Positions 16,792 through 24,807 of a stretch of DNA of 64,000 nt are shown here, one piece after another. Origin of the DNA: Bacterioplanoides sp965219715 (GTDB taxonomy: Bacteria > Pseudomonadota > Gammaproteobacteria > Pseudomonadales > Oceanobacteraceae); NCBI RefSeq assembly GCF_965219715.1, contig NZ_OZ244785.1:1860001-1924000 (forward strand), in the 5' to 3' direction. Below the pieces are notes generated by a model. It was not told the origin of the DNA and searched no databases. It saw only the letters and a list, made by a program, of their open reading frames with translations. A program made the translations under genes and the position numbers. The number at the start of each line of letters is the position of its first letter. The first letter of the stretch is position 1.

Positions 16792-17795
16792 TGGACAGCT
16801 GCATTTATAAAGGCTGGGTACGCCATCGTCGCCACACCAAAGTGAAGCATGAATTCACTTATCAGGTTTTTATGGTGTTGCTCGATCTCGATGAAGTGGA
16901 TGATATCTTCAGTCGTTCTTCATTCTGGTCCACCCGGCGATGGGCTCCGGCGCAATTTCGCCGTCGTGATTATTTTGCCGCTGCTGTTACCCGCAGTCAG
17001 CGGGATAACAGCGCTAATGGCAGTTACATCATGGATTCAGACAGTGCTGATTTAAAACACGCTGTTATTGCTCAGTTTTATCGCGACACGGGGTTACGAG
17101 CCAGCAAAGTCAAACTGCTGACCAATTTGCGCTACTTCGGCTATCTGATTAACCCGGTGTCTTTTTATTATTGCTATGACGACCATGGCAAATTACTGGG
17201 AACGCTGGCAGAAATTACCAACACTCCCTGGGATGAACGCTTTCATTACACCTTAATGGAGCCTGGTGTCGATACGCAGCATCAGCAGAAACCACAACCT
17301 CAATCTCAGCCACAATCTCAACCACAGCCACAGCCTCTAACAGACTGCAGGGCTATTGCTGCAACTTCCACCAGCGGCCCGGAAAATCAGCCAGCACGTC
17401 ACTACCGGTTTAATAAAAGTTTCCATGTTTCCCCCTTTAATCCATTGGATATGCAATACCGCTGGGTAATGCAACAACCTGGGGATGAAATGCTGATTCA
17501 CATGGAAAATTACCTGGATGAGCAGCGTGAGTTTGATGCCACTATGCGTCTGAGTGCCGAACCTTTTACCACTCAGAGCATGAATCAGGTACTGCGCCAA
17601 TACCCGCTGATGACATTGAAGGTCTTTGCCGGAATTTACTGGAACGCACTGAAGCTCTGGTTAAAACGCTCGCCTTTTTATGATCATCCTCACAACCAGC
17701 CAGAACACACTTTTCGCCACAAGCACCCCGCACAATATTCTTCCAAACCGACCAGTGATGACCAAGCGGTGCATCAAAAGGAGTCAATGTTATGA
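16791..17795 (+). CDS. DUF1365 family protein with a Pro/Gln-rich insert
   Basis: This 334-residue protein matches DUF1365 at both ends (CIYKGWVRHRRHTKVKHEF, LLTNLRYFGYLINPVSFYYC, FNKSFHVSPFNPLDMQYRW). An insert at about residues 161-201, alternating Pro, Gln and Ser, separates the halves; most family members have no such stretch, so it probably forms an exposed flexible loop. DUF1365 is functionally uncharacterised but is consistently coupled with the COG2907 flavoprotein and CFA-synthase-like methyltransferase. The stop overlaps the next gene by 4 bases. Confidence 0.88.
   Translation: MDSCIYKGWVRHRRHTKVKHEFTYQVFMVLLDLDEVDDIFSRSSFWSTRRWAPAQFRRRDYFAAAVTRSQRDNSANGSYIMDSDSADLKHAVIAQFYRDTGLRASKVKLLTNLRYFGYLINPVSFYYCYDDHGKLLGTLAEITNTPWDERFHYTLMEPGVDTQHQQKPQPQSQPQSQPQPQPLTDCRAIAATSTSGPENQPARHYRFNKSFHVSPFNPLDMQYRWVMQQPGDEMLIHMENYLDEQREFDATMRLSAEPFTTQSMNQVLRQYPLMTLKVFAGIYWNALKLWLKRSPFYDHPHNQPEHTFRHKHPAQYSSKPTSDDQAVHQKESML
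17290..17337 (+). repeat. low-complexity CCA/CAA/TCT repeat inside DUF1365
   Basis: This run of short repeats (CCACAA, CCTCAA, TCTCAG, CCACAG) encodes the Pro-Gln-Ser insert of the DUF1365 protein. It stays in frame and looks like slippage-generated coding low complexity rather than a CRISPR or regulatory repeat. Confidence 0.7.
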
Positions 17796-19186
17796 AAACT
17801 TCGTCAGCTAAAACACTCGCTTCCGATAGCCAAAACATGCACTGGCTCGACCGCCTGTGTCGCCAGGGATTATTCAGTACACTGAAAAAACTGCATACCG
17901 GTTCATTAATCATCACTGAAGGTGACCAAACCTTCCGCTTTGGTCAATCGGAAAATTCCGGACGCTATCAGCAACATAACGCGCGAATTGATATTCATGA
18001 TTTTGAAGCCTACCGCAACATTGCGTTATACGGCAGCGTGGGTGCAGGTGAAGCCTATATGACCCACGACTGGAGCAGTCCGGACCTGCCAATGGTCATC
18101 CGTGTGCTGGCGTTAAATAAAGACGTGGTGGATCAGATTGACGGCGGCTGGGCTACCGTTGGGAAAATTGCGTTGAAGTTCTTTCACCAGCTGAATAAAA
18201 ACACTGAAAAAGGCTCAAAGCGAAATATTGCGGCCCATTACGATCTGGGTAACGACATGTTTGAGTTGTTCCTCGATCCAACCATGATGTATTCCAGCGG
18301 TATTTTTCCCAGTGACGATGCCACCATGGAACAGGCATCTGTATACAAACTGGATCGCATTTGCCAGAAACTCGACCTGCAACCCGAAGACCATTTGGTT
18401 GAAATTGGTACCGGTTGGGGCTCGATGGCGATTCATGCGGCGAAACATTATGGTTGCCGGGTAACCACCACAACCATTTCTGATGAACAGTACGCCTGGG
18501 CGCAAGCCAAAGTCAGAGAACAGGGACTGGAAGATAAAATTACCCTGCTGAAGCAGGATTACCGTGTATTAGCCAGCGAACGTGCCGGGCAATTCGATAA
18601 GCTGGTTTCCATCGAAATGATTGAAGCGGTGGGCTATCACTACCTTAACACCTATATCGATGCCTGTAGCGCGTTATTAAAAACCGACGGTGTTGCTTTG
18701 ATTCAGGCCATCACCATCGACGATCAGCGCTATGAGCAAGCAAAAACCGAAGTCGACTTTATTAAGCGCTATATTTTCCCTGGTAGTTTTATCCCCTGTG
18801 TGACCGCGATCCAGAGTGCAGTTACCCAGGCGTCGGATATGAAAATGACTCATATGGAAGACATCACACCACACTATGCCCGCACCCTGGCGGAGTGGCG
18901 CAAGCGTTTTCTTGAGAATCAGCAACAGATCAAATCATTGGGCTACGACGATACCTTTATCCGTTTGTGGGACTTCTATTTTGCTTATTGTGAAGGTGGC
19001 TTCGCCGAGCGGGTCATTGGTGACGTACAGCTGATGTTTGCCAAACCTTATAACCGTCGCCAGCCGGTACTGGGCAATCTTACTGACGGTATGGCGGTTA
19101 ATTCATCTGTTCAAGAGGCTTCACCTCAGATTCAACAGGCTTCACCTGAAGCTAAGACGGCTTTGCCCGAAGCCCGGGAGTTTTAA
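17792..19186 (+). CDS. cyclopropane-fatty-acyl-phospholipid synthase-like methyltransferase
   Basis: This 464-residue SAM-dependent enzyme of the CFA synthase family acts on unsaturated acyl chains in membrane phospholipids. The N-terminal lipid-binding domain is followed by the catalytic domain with SKRNIAAHYDLGNDMFELFL, the SAM motif LVEIGTGWGSMAIHAAKHYG and IEMIEAVGYHYL. Conventional enzymes make cyclopropane rings; relatives in this operon type (for example UfaM in furan-fatty-acid synthesis) add methyl branches, and sequence alone does not decide. The C-terminus carries three 7-residue repeats rich in Ala, Pro and Glu. It overlaps DUF1365 by 4 bases. Confidence 0.9.
   Translation: MKTSSAKTLASDSQNMHWLDRLCRQGLFSTLKKLHTGSLIITEGDQTFRFGQSENSGRYQQHNARIDIHDFEAYRNIALYGSVGAGEAYMTHDWSSPDLPMVIRVLALNKDVVDQIDGGWATVGKIALKFFHQLNKNTEKGSKRNIAAHYDLGNDMFELFLDPTMMYSSGIFPSDDATMEQASVYKLDRICQKLDLQPEDHLVEIGTGWGSMAIHAAKHYGCRVTTTTISDEQYAWAQAKVREQGLEDKITLLKQDYRVLASERAGQFDKLVSIEMIEAVGYHYLNTYIDACSALLKTDGVALIQAITIDDQRYEQAKTEVDFIKRYIFPGSFIPCVTAIQSAVTQASDMKMTHMEDITPHYARTLAEWRKRFLENQQQIKSLGYDDTFIRLWDFYFAYCEGGFAERVIGDVQLMFAKPYNRRQPVLGNLTDGMAVNSSVQEASPQIQQASPEAKTALPEAREF
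19112..19174 (+). repeat. three tandem 21-base coding repeats at the CFA-synthase C-terminus
   Basis: Three consecutive 21-base units (19112-19132, 19133-19153, 19154-19174) encode QEASPQI, QQASPEA and KTALPEA just before the stop codon. Units 1 and 2 share most bases; the third is more diverged. This is an in-frame tail extension, probably unstructured. Confidence 0.75.
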
Positions 19187-19187
19187 C

Positions 19188-19769
19188 ATGACTTCCGCCG
19201 GGAGCAATAACTGGCCAAAAATTCTGGCCAACGCTGTGTTATTTCAATTGTGCTGGGTAGCCTGTGTGATCGGTGGCGATATCTGGGCGCTCATGGGATT
19301 AATACTGCTGGCGGTTGTGCATGTTGGTTGGGTGGTTGAGCGATCTGATTTACAGCAGGAGTTCCATTTAATTCTGCCGGTCATTTCGCTCGGTATTGGT
19401 TTTGATACCTTGCTGTTTCATTTGGGCTGGCTGTCTTTTCCACAACATACGTCATTTATTATTCCATTCTGGTTAATGGCGTTATGGCTGGCGTTTGCTG
19501 CCACATTACGTCATTCACTGGCCGGACTGTTAAAACGCTATTGGTTCGCAGCCTTGTTCGGAGCTGCCGGTGCGCCCTGGAGTTATTTTCTTGGCAGTAA
19601 ATTAGGTGCTGTCGAAGCAACGCCTGCAGCCTTTGTTGCGATCAGTCTGTTCTGGGCAGCCTTACTGGTGTGGGTGTCTGCTCAGCTACGCCAACCAAAG
19701 CTTAATCAGAAAAACCAGCAGGGACAAAAACAGGATGCAACGATGGAGCAACGCCATGATGTCGTTTAA
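19188..19769 (+). CDS. DUF2878 integral membrane protein
   Basis: The start ATG 19188 lies 1 base after the CFA-synthase stop, with GGGAG about 9 bases upstream; the frame is open further upstream but overlaps that gene. The 193-residue protein has about six hydrophobic segments (ILANAVLFQLCWVACVIGG, ALMGLILLAVVHVGWVV and others) and the DUF2878 signature WYFLGSKLG-like stretch APWSYFLGSKLGAVEA. DUF2878 proteins are regular members of the SDR/flavoprotein/DUF1365/CFA gene set. Role unknown; a lipid flippase or scaffold would be speculation. It overlaps the next gene by 14 bases. Confidence 0.85.
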   Translation: MTSAGSNNWPKILANAVLFQLCWVACVIGGDIWALMGLILLAVVHVGWVVERSDLQQEFHLILPVISLGIGFDTLLFHLGWLSFPQHTSFIIPFWLMALWLAFAATLRHSLAGLLKRYWFAALFGAAGAPWSYFLGSKLGAVEATPAAFVAISLFWAALLVWVSAQLRQPKLNQKNQQGQKQDATMEQRHDVV

Positions 19770-20502
19770 CGTCAGTATCCTCTCTTATGTTGTCGTTGCA
19801 GCTGCACTGACGACAAATATCGCACAGGCACAAACGATCTCTCTCGATTACATCGGCGAAGCTTATGACCTGGAGCGGCCTGATAAACTGCTGTACCGCG
19901 AGCAACACAGCCTGACTCAGCGCCACGATAAACAAGGGAAGCTTATTCCGGTCACTCGCCAGGTTGAATACTTTTCCGCGGACGGTGAATTAATCGCAGA
20001 AAAAACCAACCAGTATTCTAATGCGGCGACACAACCGGATTTTATTCTCAAAGATTTACGTCATAACTATTCCGAACAATCGGAGCAACTGGCAAAGGGC
20101 TGGCGCCTGACGCTACAGGAGAATGGCACCACAAGCAGCAAAGTTATCGATGATTTTGACTATGAACTGGTAATTGATGCTGGCTTTGACGATTTTATCC
20201 GCAAGCACTGGCAAGCGTTATCAGCCGGCAAAACCGTGCCTTTCAGCTTTGCTTCCGTCGCCCGCCAGACCAGCGTGAACTTTGAGGTTGAAGCCAGCAA
20301 CCCGGAACGTTTACAGCAGCCATTGAAAATTACCATGACGTTGCGCTCTTCCCTGTTATCCTGGCTGCTGGATCCTATTGAGCTCGAGTACCAGCGTTCC
20401 ACTCAACGCTTACTGCGGTATCGCGGTTTGAGTAATATTCAGGATAATGACCAGCAAGGTCAGCAAGTTGATATCCGTTATCGTTATTTTGATGGCGAGT
20501 AA
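19756..20502 (+). CDS. exported protein of unknown family, last gene of the lipid operon
   Basis: The start ATG 19756 is chosen because GGAG lies 7 bases upstream and gives a clean signal peptide, with likely cleavage after NIAQA before QTISLDY. The 248-residue protein is therefore periplasmic and soluble. Alternating strands (KLIPVTRQVEYFSADGELI, VNFEVEASNP, LKITMTLRSS) and the final VDIRYRYFDGE suggest a beta-rich fold, perhaps lipid-binding. I do not recognise the family. The 14-base overlap with DUF2878 makes it the coupled last gene of the operon, so a role in handling modified lipids in the periplasm is a reasonable guess. Confidence 0.8.
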   Translation: MMSFNVSILSYVVVAAALTTNIAQAQTISLDYIGEAYDLERPDKLLYREQHSLTQRHDKQGKLIPVTRQVEYFSADGELIAEKTNQYSNAATQPDFILKDLRHNYSEQSEQLAKGWRLTLQENGTTSSKVIDDFDYELVIDAGFDDFIRKHWQALSAGKTVPFSFASVARQTSVNFEVEASNPERLQQPLKITMTLRSSLLSWLLDPIELEYQRSTQRLLRYRGLSNIQDNDQQGQQVDIRYRYFDGE

Positions 20503-20583
20503 CAAATTTATAACGAAAATTCAGCTGCTGTTAATAAACACAAGACACAATAACAGGCAAAATACCTTGATCAGGGAAATCTT

Positions 20584-22692
20584 ATGGAACGCCTAATGTC
20601 AGCCCCACGGATATTACAGACTACGGTCGGGAGTTTATTACTGCTCTCGCCGCTTTTTGCGACAGCAGAAACTCAAACCAGTACAGACACTCAGACCAGT
20701 GCTGAAAAAACAGCAACCGTCGAGCTGGATAGCGTCAAGGTTCAGGGCGATGATACGCCACTGGCTGAAATCTCAACCGATAAACTGCTGCGCGTACCGG
20801 GTTCCGGTAATGACCCGCTGCGTGCCATTGAGAGCCTGCCCGGCGTGGTGTTCTCAAGCGGTCGCCGCTCTGAGCCAGCCGTACGGGGTTCGTCGCCGGA
20901 AGACAACGCCTATATTATTGATTTCCTGCCGGTGGGTTATATCTTCCATCAGGACGGCAGCAGTATTCTGAACGATAACGTCGTCAAAGATTTTAAACTG
21001 GAAGCTGCAGCCTTTGGTCCGGAATATAACAACGCTACTGGTGCAGTTATCGATGCCGATTCACGCCTGCCTTACCAGGACCGGGATCAGACCATTATTG
21101 ACTTCAGTCTGCTGAAAGCCGGTATTTTTGTTGAAAATCAGGTGACTGATAACCAGGCTTTTTATTTTTCCGCACGCCAGAGTTTGTTTCAGTATTACAT
21201 CGAAAACTTCCTCGACGACGAAGACTTTAAATTCACCCAGGTTCCCGAGTTCTACGATTACCAGGGTAAATACACCTGGCGCATCAGCAATAATGAAAAC
21301 CTGACATTTCAGGTAATTGGCGCACAGGATAAAGGCGGAATTTTATTCGACGAAGACTCCGACGAAGTACTGCAGGACCCGGGCCTTAAAGGTGGCCTGC
21401 GCTATAAAGCCTTCTTTAACACCCAGGGCCTGGTGTGGGACAAACTGTATGACTCTGGCCTGACTCACAAAATTGGCTTCTCGCAACTGGAAGAGAAATT
21501 TGGTTTTGGTATCGGCCAGGAAAATCGTATCGACGTAAAAGTGAACTCTTACCACCTGCGTTCACAATTCAGCTATCCGATTAATTTTGATCACGAACTG
21601 CAATGGGGTCTGCAATTAAAAGAAGCTCATATCGGTTACAACGGTCAGTTTAATGCACCGGCCTGTGATGAATTTGATCCGGATTGCCGAATTGTTGATG
21701 GTAGTGAAACCATCAAAGGCAAAGGTAAGCCAATAGTTACCACCTGGTACGCCAGCGTTGCCGATGTCTGGTCGGTTACGCCAACCTGGACATTAACGCC
21801 GGGGGTATTGGTGTCCAGTGACGATTACACCAAACAGGATTTCACCGAACCGAAACTGAACAGCCGCTGGGAGTTCCGTGAGAACTGGGCTTTCACGTCT
21901 GGCTATGGTCAGTACCACATCCTGCCGGATAACTTTGGTTCTTATACGCCGGAGTTTGGTAACCGTAACCTGAAACAGCCAACAGCTGACCACTATGAAA
22001 TTGGTATCGAAAATGAGCTGGCGGATGATCTGTTATGGAAGGTCGAAGCCTACTACAAAAATCTCGACGACATTATCATCGCACGCCCGGATCCGGATTT
22101 TTACGGCTACGATCTGAGTAAAGAAGCGGACAAAGCGGCTTACAATGCCCTGCCCCGCTACACCAACGATGCCGATGGCACCGCCTGGGGTATGGAATTC
22201 TTCATCAACAAGAACCTGACCGACAAATGGTACGGCTGGCTGTCTGCTGCCTACTCCCGTACCGAGCGTAAGGATCAACTGACCAATAAAGAGTTCCGCT
22301 ATAACTACGATCAGCCAGTGATCATCAATATGGTGGCAAACTACCAATACAACAAACACTGGCAGATTGGTTTTAAATGGCGCTACCAGAGTGGTCAGCT
22401 GATCACACCACTACTGCGGGCAGAACAGGATAAAAACGATCCTAAGTTGTACAACCCAGTGTATGGCGAAACCAACTCCCAGCGCTTGCCGGCTTACCAC
22501 AAGCTGGATGTACGCGCCGACCGGACCTTTGTCTTCAAAACCTGGGAAATGGATTTTTATGCAGAAATTCTGAACCTTTATGGCCGCAGCAATGTCGTAG
22601 ATTACGAGTACGAGGGAGCTGACTACAGTAATCGTGAGGAAGTGACTGACCTGCCAACCATAGTGTCGTTTGGTATTAAAGCTAAGCTGTAA
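20584..22692 (+). CDS. TonB-dependent outer-membrane receptor
   Basis: The 702-residue protein starts with a signal peptide ending LLSPLFATA. Plug-domain features follow (DPLRAIESLPGVVFSSGRRS, PAVRGSSPEDNAYIIDFLPV), then a long series of alternating beta-strands with aromatic girdles, ending TIVSFGIKAKL. A ribosome site AGGGA lies 6 bases before ATG 20584. It sits 82 bases after the lipid operon, without an obvious terminator between, so read-through is possible. The ligand is unknown; adjacency suggests a lipid, or a light- or oxidation-related substrate, rather than a siderophore, but this is weak. Confidence 0.9.
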   Translation: MERLMSAPRILQTTVGSLLLLSPLFATAETQTSTDTQTSAEKTATVELDSVKVQGDDTPLAEISTDKLLRVPGSGNDPLRAIESLPGVVFSSGRRSEPAVRGSSPEDNAYIIDFLPVGYIFHQDGSSILNDNVVKDFKLEAAAFGPEYNNATGAVIDADSRLPYQDRDQTIIDFSLLKAGIFVENQVTDNQAFYFSARQSLFQYYIENFLDDEDFKFTQVPEFYDYQGKYTWRISNNENLTFQVIGAQDKGGILFDEDSDEVLQDPGLKGGLRYKAFFNTQGLVWDKLYDSGLTHKIGFSQLEEKFGFGIGQENRIDVKVNSYHLRSQFSYPINFDHELQWGLQLKEAHIGYNGQFNAPACDEFDPDCRIVDGSETIKGKGKPIVTTWYASVADVWSVTPTWTLTPGVLVSSDDYTKQDFTEPKLNSRWEFRENWAFTSGYGQYHILPDNFGSYTPEFGNRNLKQPTADHYEIGIENELADDLLWKVEAYYKNLDDIIIARPDPDFYGYDLSKEADKAAYNALPRYTNDADGTAWGMEFFINKNLTDKWYGWLSAAYSRTERKDQLTNKEFRYNYDQPVIINMVANYQYNKHWQIGFKWRYQSGQLITPLLRAEQDKNDPKLYNPVYGETNSQRLPAYHKLDVRADRTFVFKTWEMDFYAEILNLYGRSNVVDYEYEGADYSNREEVTDLPTIVSFGIKAKL

Positions 22693-22698
22693 CCTATG

Positions 22699-22722
22699 GC
22701 AGCTGTCATCTTTTACAGCTGC
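22699..22722 (+). terminator. hairpin just after the TonB receptor gene
   Basis: The inverted repeat GCAGCTGT / ACAGCTGC has an 8-base loop and starts 6 bases after the stop codon. There is no clear T-tract after it, so it may end the transcript weakly or stabilise the 3' end. Confidence 0.4.
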
Positions 22723-22789
22723 AGTAAGGGTCATTTGTGATAACAAGCAGTTGTTCGGTTGCTAGTGAAACCGCTGAGAACAGCTGCTG

Positions 22790-22855
22790 AATACCCGATT
22801 TGAGCCCATTGAAGTGATAGGAATATCAAATTCATGGATCAATCGGGTATTTTTA
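22790..22855 (+). terminator. long-loop hairpin followed by a T-run
   Basis: Arms AATACCCGATT (22790-22800) and AATCGGGTATT (22841-22851) are perfectly complementary over 11 bases and are followed by TTTT. The 40-base interior can form further weak pairs. It may be the real terminator of the TonB unit or the 3' end of a small RNA. Confidence 0.4.
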
Positions 22856-22944
22856 TAGCAAATTGTTCCAAAAAGCTTTAATTCTCCGAAAGTAGCCCCA
22901 TACTGTGACTCATACCTCGCATCTTGCTATCTGGAGAGCAGTCC

Positions 22945-23922
22945 ATGTTAATTGGTAAACGTGAAGAGTTCGATCTGAACGAAATGGCGATATTCGTTCA
23001 CGTAGTAGAAGCCGGCAGCTTTACCGGCGCGGCAAAAAACCTCGGTCTGCCGAAGTCCACCGTCAGCCGTAAGATCACTCAACTGGAAGAACGTTTAGGC
23101 ATTCGCCTGATTCAGCGTACCACCCGTAGCTTACGTCTTACCGATACCGGCAATGCTTATTACAACCACTGCGCCCGTATCCTCAGCGAAATCGAAGAAG
23201 CCAATATCGCGGTTACCCAGATGCAGAGTACACCAACCGGCACACTCCGCATCACTGCCCCCGTGCTGTTTGGATCAACGGTGTTAAGCAGCCTGGTTGC
23301 TGAATACATGGAGCAACATCCACAGGTATCGATTGATCTGGTGTTATCCGATCAGAAGCTGGATCTGGTACAGGAAGGTATCGACATTGCGTTCCGTATC
23401 GGCCAGCTGGAAGATTCTTCCCTGATTGGTCGTCATCTGGGTGATGTTCGTGGCCTGTTATGCGCCAGCCCGGATTACCTTGCGCGCCATGGTTCACCGC
23501 AACATCCGTCTGACCTGGCAAACCACACTTTATTAAGCTCACCGGAATGGAACAGCTGGTCACTGGTTGGTCCAAACGAAGAAGAATTCAGCGTTCAGGT
23601 GAAACCACGACTTCAGGTTAACGACTTCGCCAGCCTTTACACTCTGGCCCTGTCTGGTGTTGGTATCGCACCACTGCCCATGTTAATTGCTGCCTCAGCT
23701 ATTCGTTCCGATAACCTGGTGCCGGTACTGTGTGACTGGCCATTCGAAGCCAATCCAATTCATGCCTTGTACCCAAGTAATCGTCACCTGTCGGCGAAGG
23801 TACGGAGCTTCGTTGATTTTGTTATCGACAGCGTTCGACCAAATCCACCATGGGAAGTGGAACTTGGTGAAGCCGGCGAGTGTCATAAACTCGAAAACAA
23901 CAACCCGGCGCTGCTGCAATAA
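22945..23922 (+). CDS. LysR-family transcriptional regulator
   Basis: The start ATG 22945 is chosen because GGAGAG lies about 7 bases upstream; an in-frame ATG at 22924 is less well placed. The 325-residue protein has an N-terminal winged helix (FVHVVEAGSFTGAAKNLGLP, KSTVSRKITQLEERLGIRLI) and the effector domain (GTLRITAPVLFGSTVL, IDIAFRIGQLEDSSLIGRHL) typical of the CrgA/DmlR-like subgroup. The target is not evident; its neighbours are a lipoprotein methyltransferase downstream and a TonB receptor upstream. It is followed after 35 bases by the methyltransferase-fold gene. Confidence 0.92.
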   Translation: MLIGKREEFDLNEMAIFVHVVEAGSFTGAAKNLGLPKSTVSRKITQLEERLGIRLIQRTTRSLRLTDTGNAYYNHCARILSEIEEANIAVTQMQSTPTGTLRITAPVLFGSTVLSSLVAEYMEQHPQVSIDLVLSDQKLDLVQEGIDIAFRIGQLEDSSLIGRHLGDVRGLLCASPDYLARHGSPQHPSDLANHTLLSSPEWNSWSLVGPNEEEFSVQVKPRLQVNDFASLYTLALSGVGIAPLPMLIAASAIRSDNLVPVLCDWPFEANPIHALYPSNRHLSAKVRSFVDFVIDSVRPNPPWEVELGEAGECHKLENNNPALLQ

Positions 23923-23957
23923 CCACAGAGCCGTATTCATCATCAGAGGGACAAGCC

Positions 23958-24788
23958 ATGGCTGAAATGATCAAACCTAAATCCACTTCATTTAAAACCA
24001 TGGCTTTACTGCTGTTAGCAGGCAGTGCGTTAACCGCCTGCAATACCGTGCAGCAACCACTGACCTTCTCCGATCAGTCACACCGAAGCGCAAAAGAACA
24101 ACAGCGTGATCAGTTCCGCAATCCTCAACAAACCCTGCATTTCTTCGAATTAAAGAACAGCGATACCGTGGTTGAAATCTGGCCCGGCGGTGGCTGGTAT
24201 ACCCAGATTCTGGCACCGGCAGTTAAAACCGATGGCCAATTGATTGCAGCTCACTGGCCAGAAGATTCGAAAGTAGGATTCTTCCGTCGAATGCGCGCTC
24301 AGTTTGATGAGAAATTCCTGAGCAATCCTAAGCTTTACGGCAATATTCAAATCAGCTTACTGGAGCCACCAAAACACCTGACACTGGCGGAAGCGGGTTC
24401 TGTGGATAAAGTATTTACCTTCCGTAATGTCCACAACTGGATGCGTAATCAACAGGAACAGGCGGTATTTAACGCTGCTTTTGATGCTTTAAAACCGGGC
24501 GGTATTCTTGGTGTGGTGGAACACAGAGCACCGGATACTTTCAGCTATGAACAAATGGTTAAAAGCGGTTACGTCAGTGAAGCTTATGTTAAGCAACTGG
24601 CAAAAAAAGCGGGATTTGAATTCGCAGGCGCTTCAGAAATTAACGCCAACATAAAAGACGACAAGGATCATCCGCGTGGCGTCTGGACGTTGCCACCGTC
24701 ACTACGACTGGGTGATCAGGATAAAGAAAAGTACTTAAGCATCGGCGAAAGTGATCGTATGACGCTTAAGTTCAGGAAGCCAAAATAG
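23958..24788 (+). CDS. lipoprotein with class I methyltransferase-like fold (COG4798-like)
   Basis: This 276-residue protein has a type II signal peptide, with hydrophobic MALLLLAGSA and lipobox LTAC at about residues 24-27. The mature part carries a recognisable methyltransferase motif I variant (VVEIWPGGGWYTQILAP) and a motif IV-like VDKVFTFRNVHNWMRN, as in the predicted exported methyltransferases of COG4798. A periplasmic location is odd, because SAM is not known to be available there; the fold may have another use. It follows LysR by 35 bases and lies tail-to-tail with the exopolysaccharide locus. Confidence 0.85.
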   Translation: MAEMIKPKSTSFKTMALLLLAGSALTACNTVQQPLTFSDQSHRSAKEQQRDQFRNPQQTLHFFELKNSDTVVEIWPGGGWYTQILAPAVKTDGQLIAAHWPEDSKVGFFRRMRAQFDEKFLSNPKLYGNIQISLLEPPKHLTLAEAGSVDKVFTFRNVHNWMRNQQEQAVFNAAFDALKPGGILGVVEHRAPDTFSYEQMVKSGYVSEAYVKQLAKKAGFEFAGASEINANIKDDKDHPRGVWTLPPSLRLGDQDKEKYLSIGESDRMTLKFRKPK

Positions 24789-24807
24789 CCTTTAATTGGC
24801 TTCAGCT

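Noticed and set aside
17290..17337. Possible CRISPR-like or regulatory repeat
   Set aside because: The units are only 6 bases, have no spacers, stay in frame and encode a Pro/Gln/Ser loop in DUF1365.
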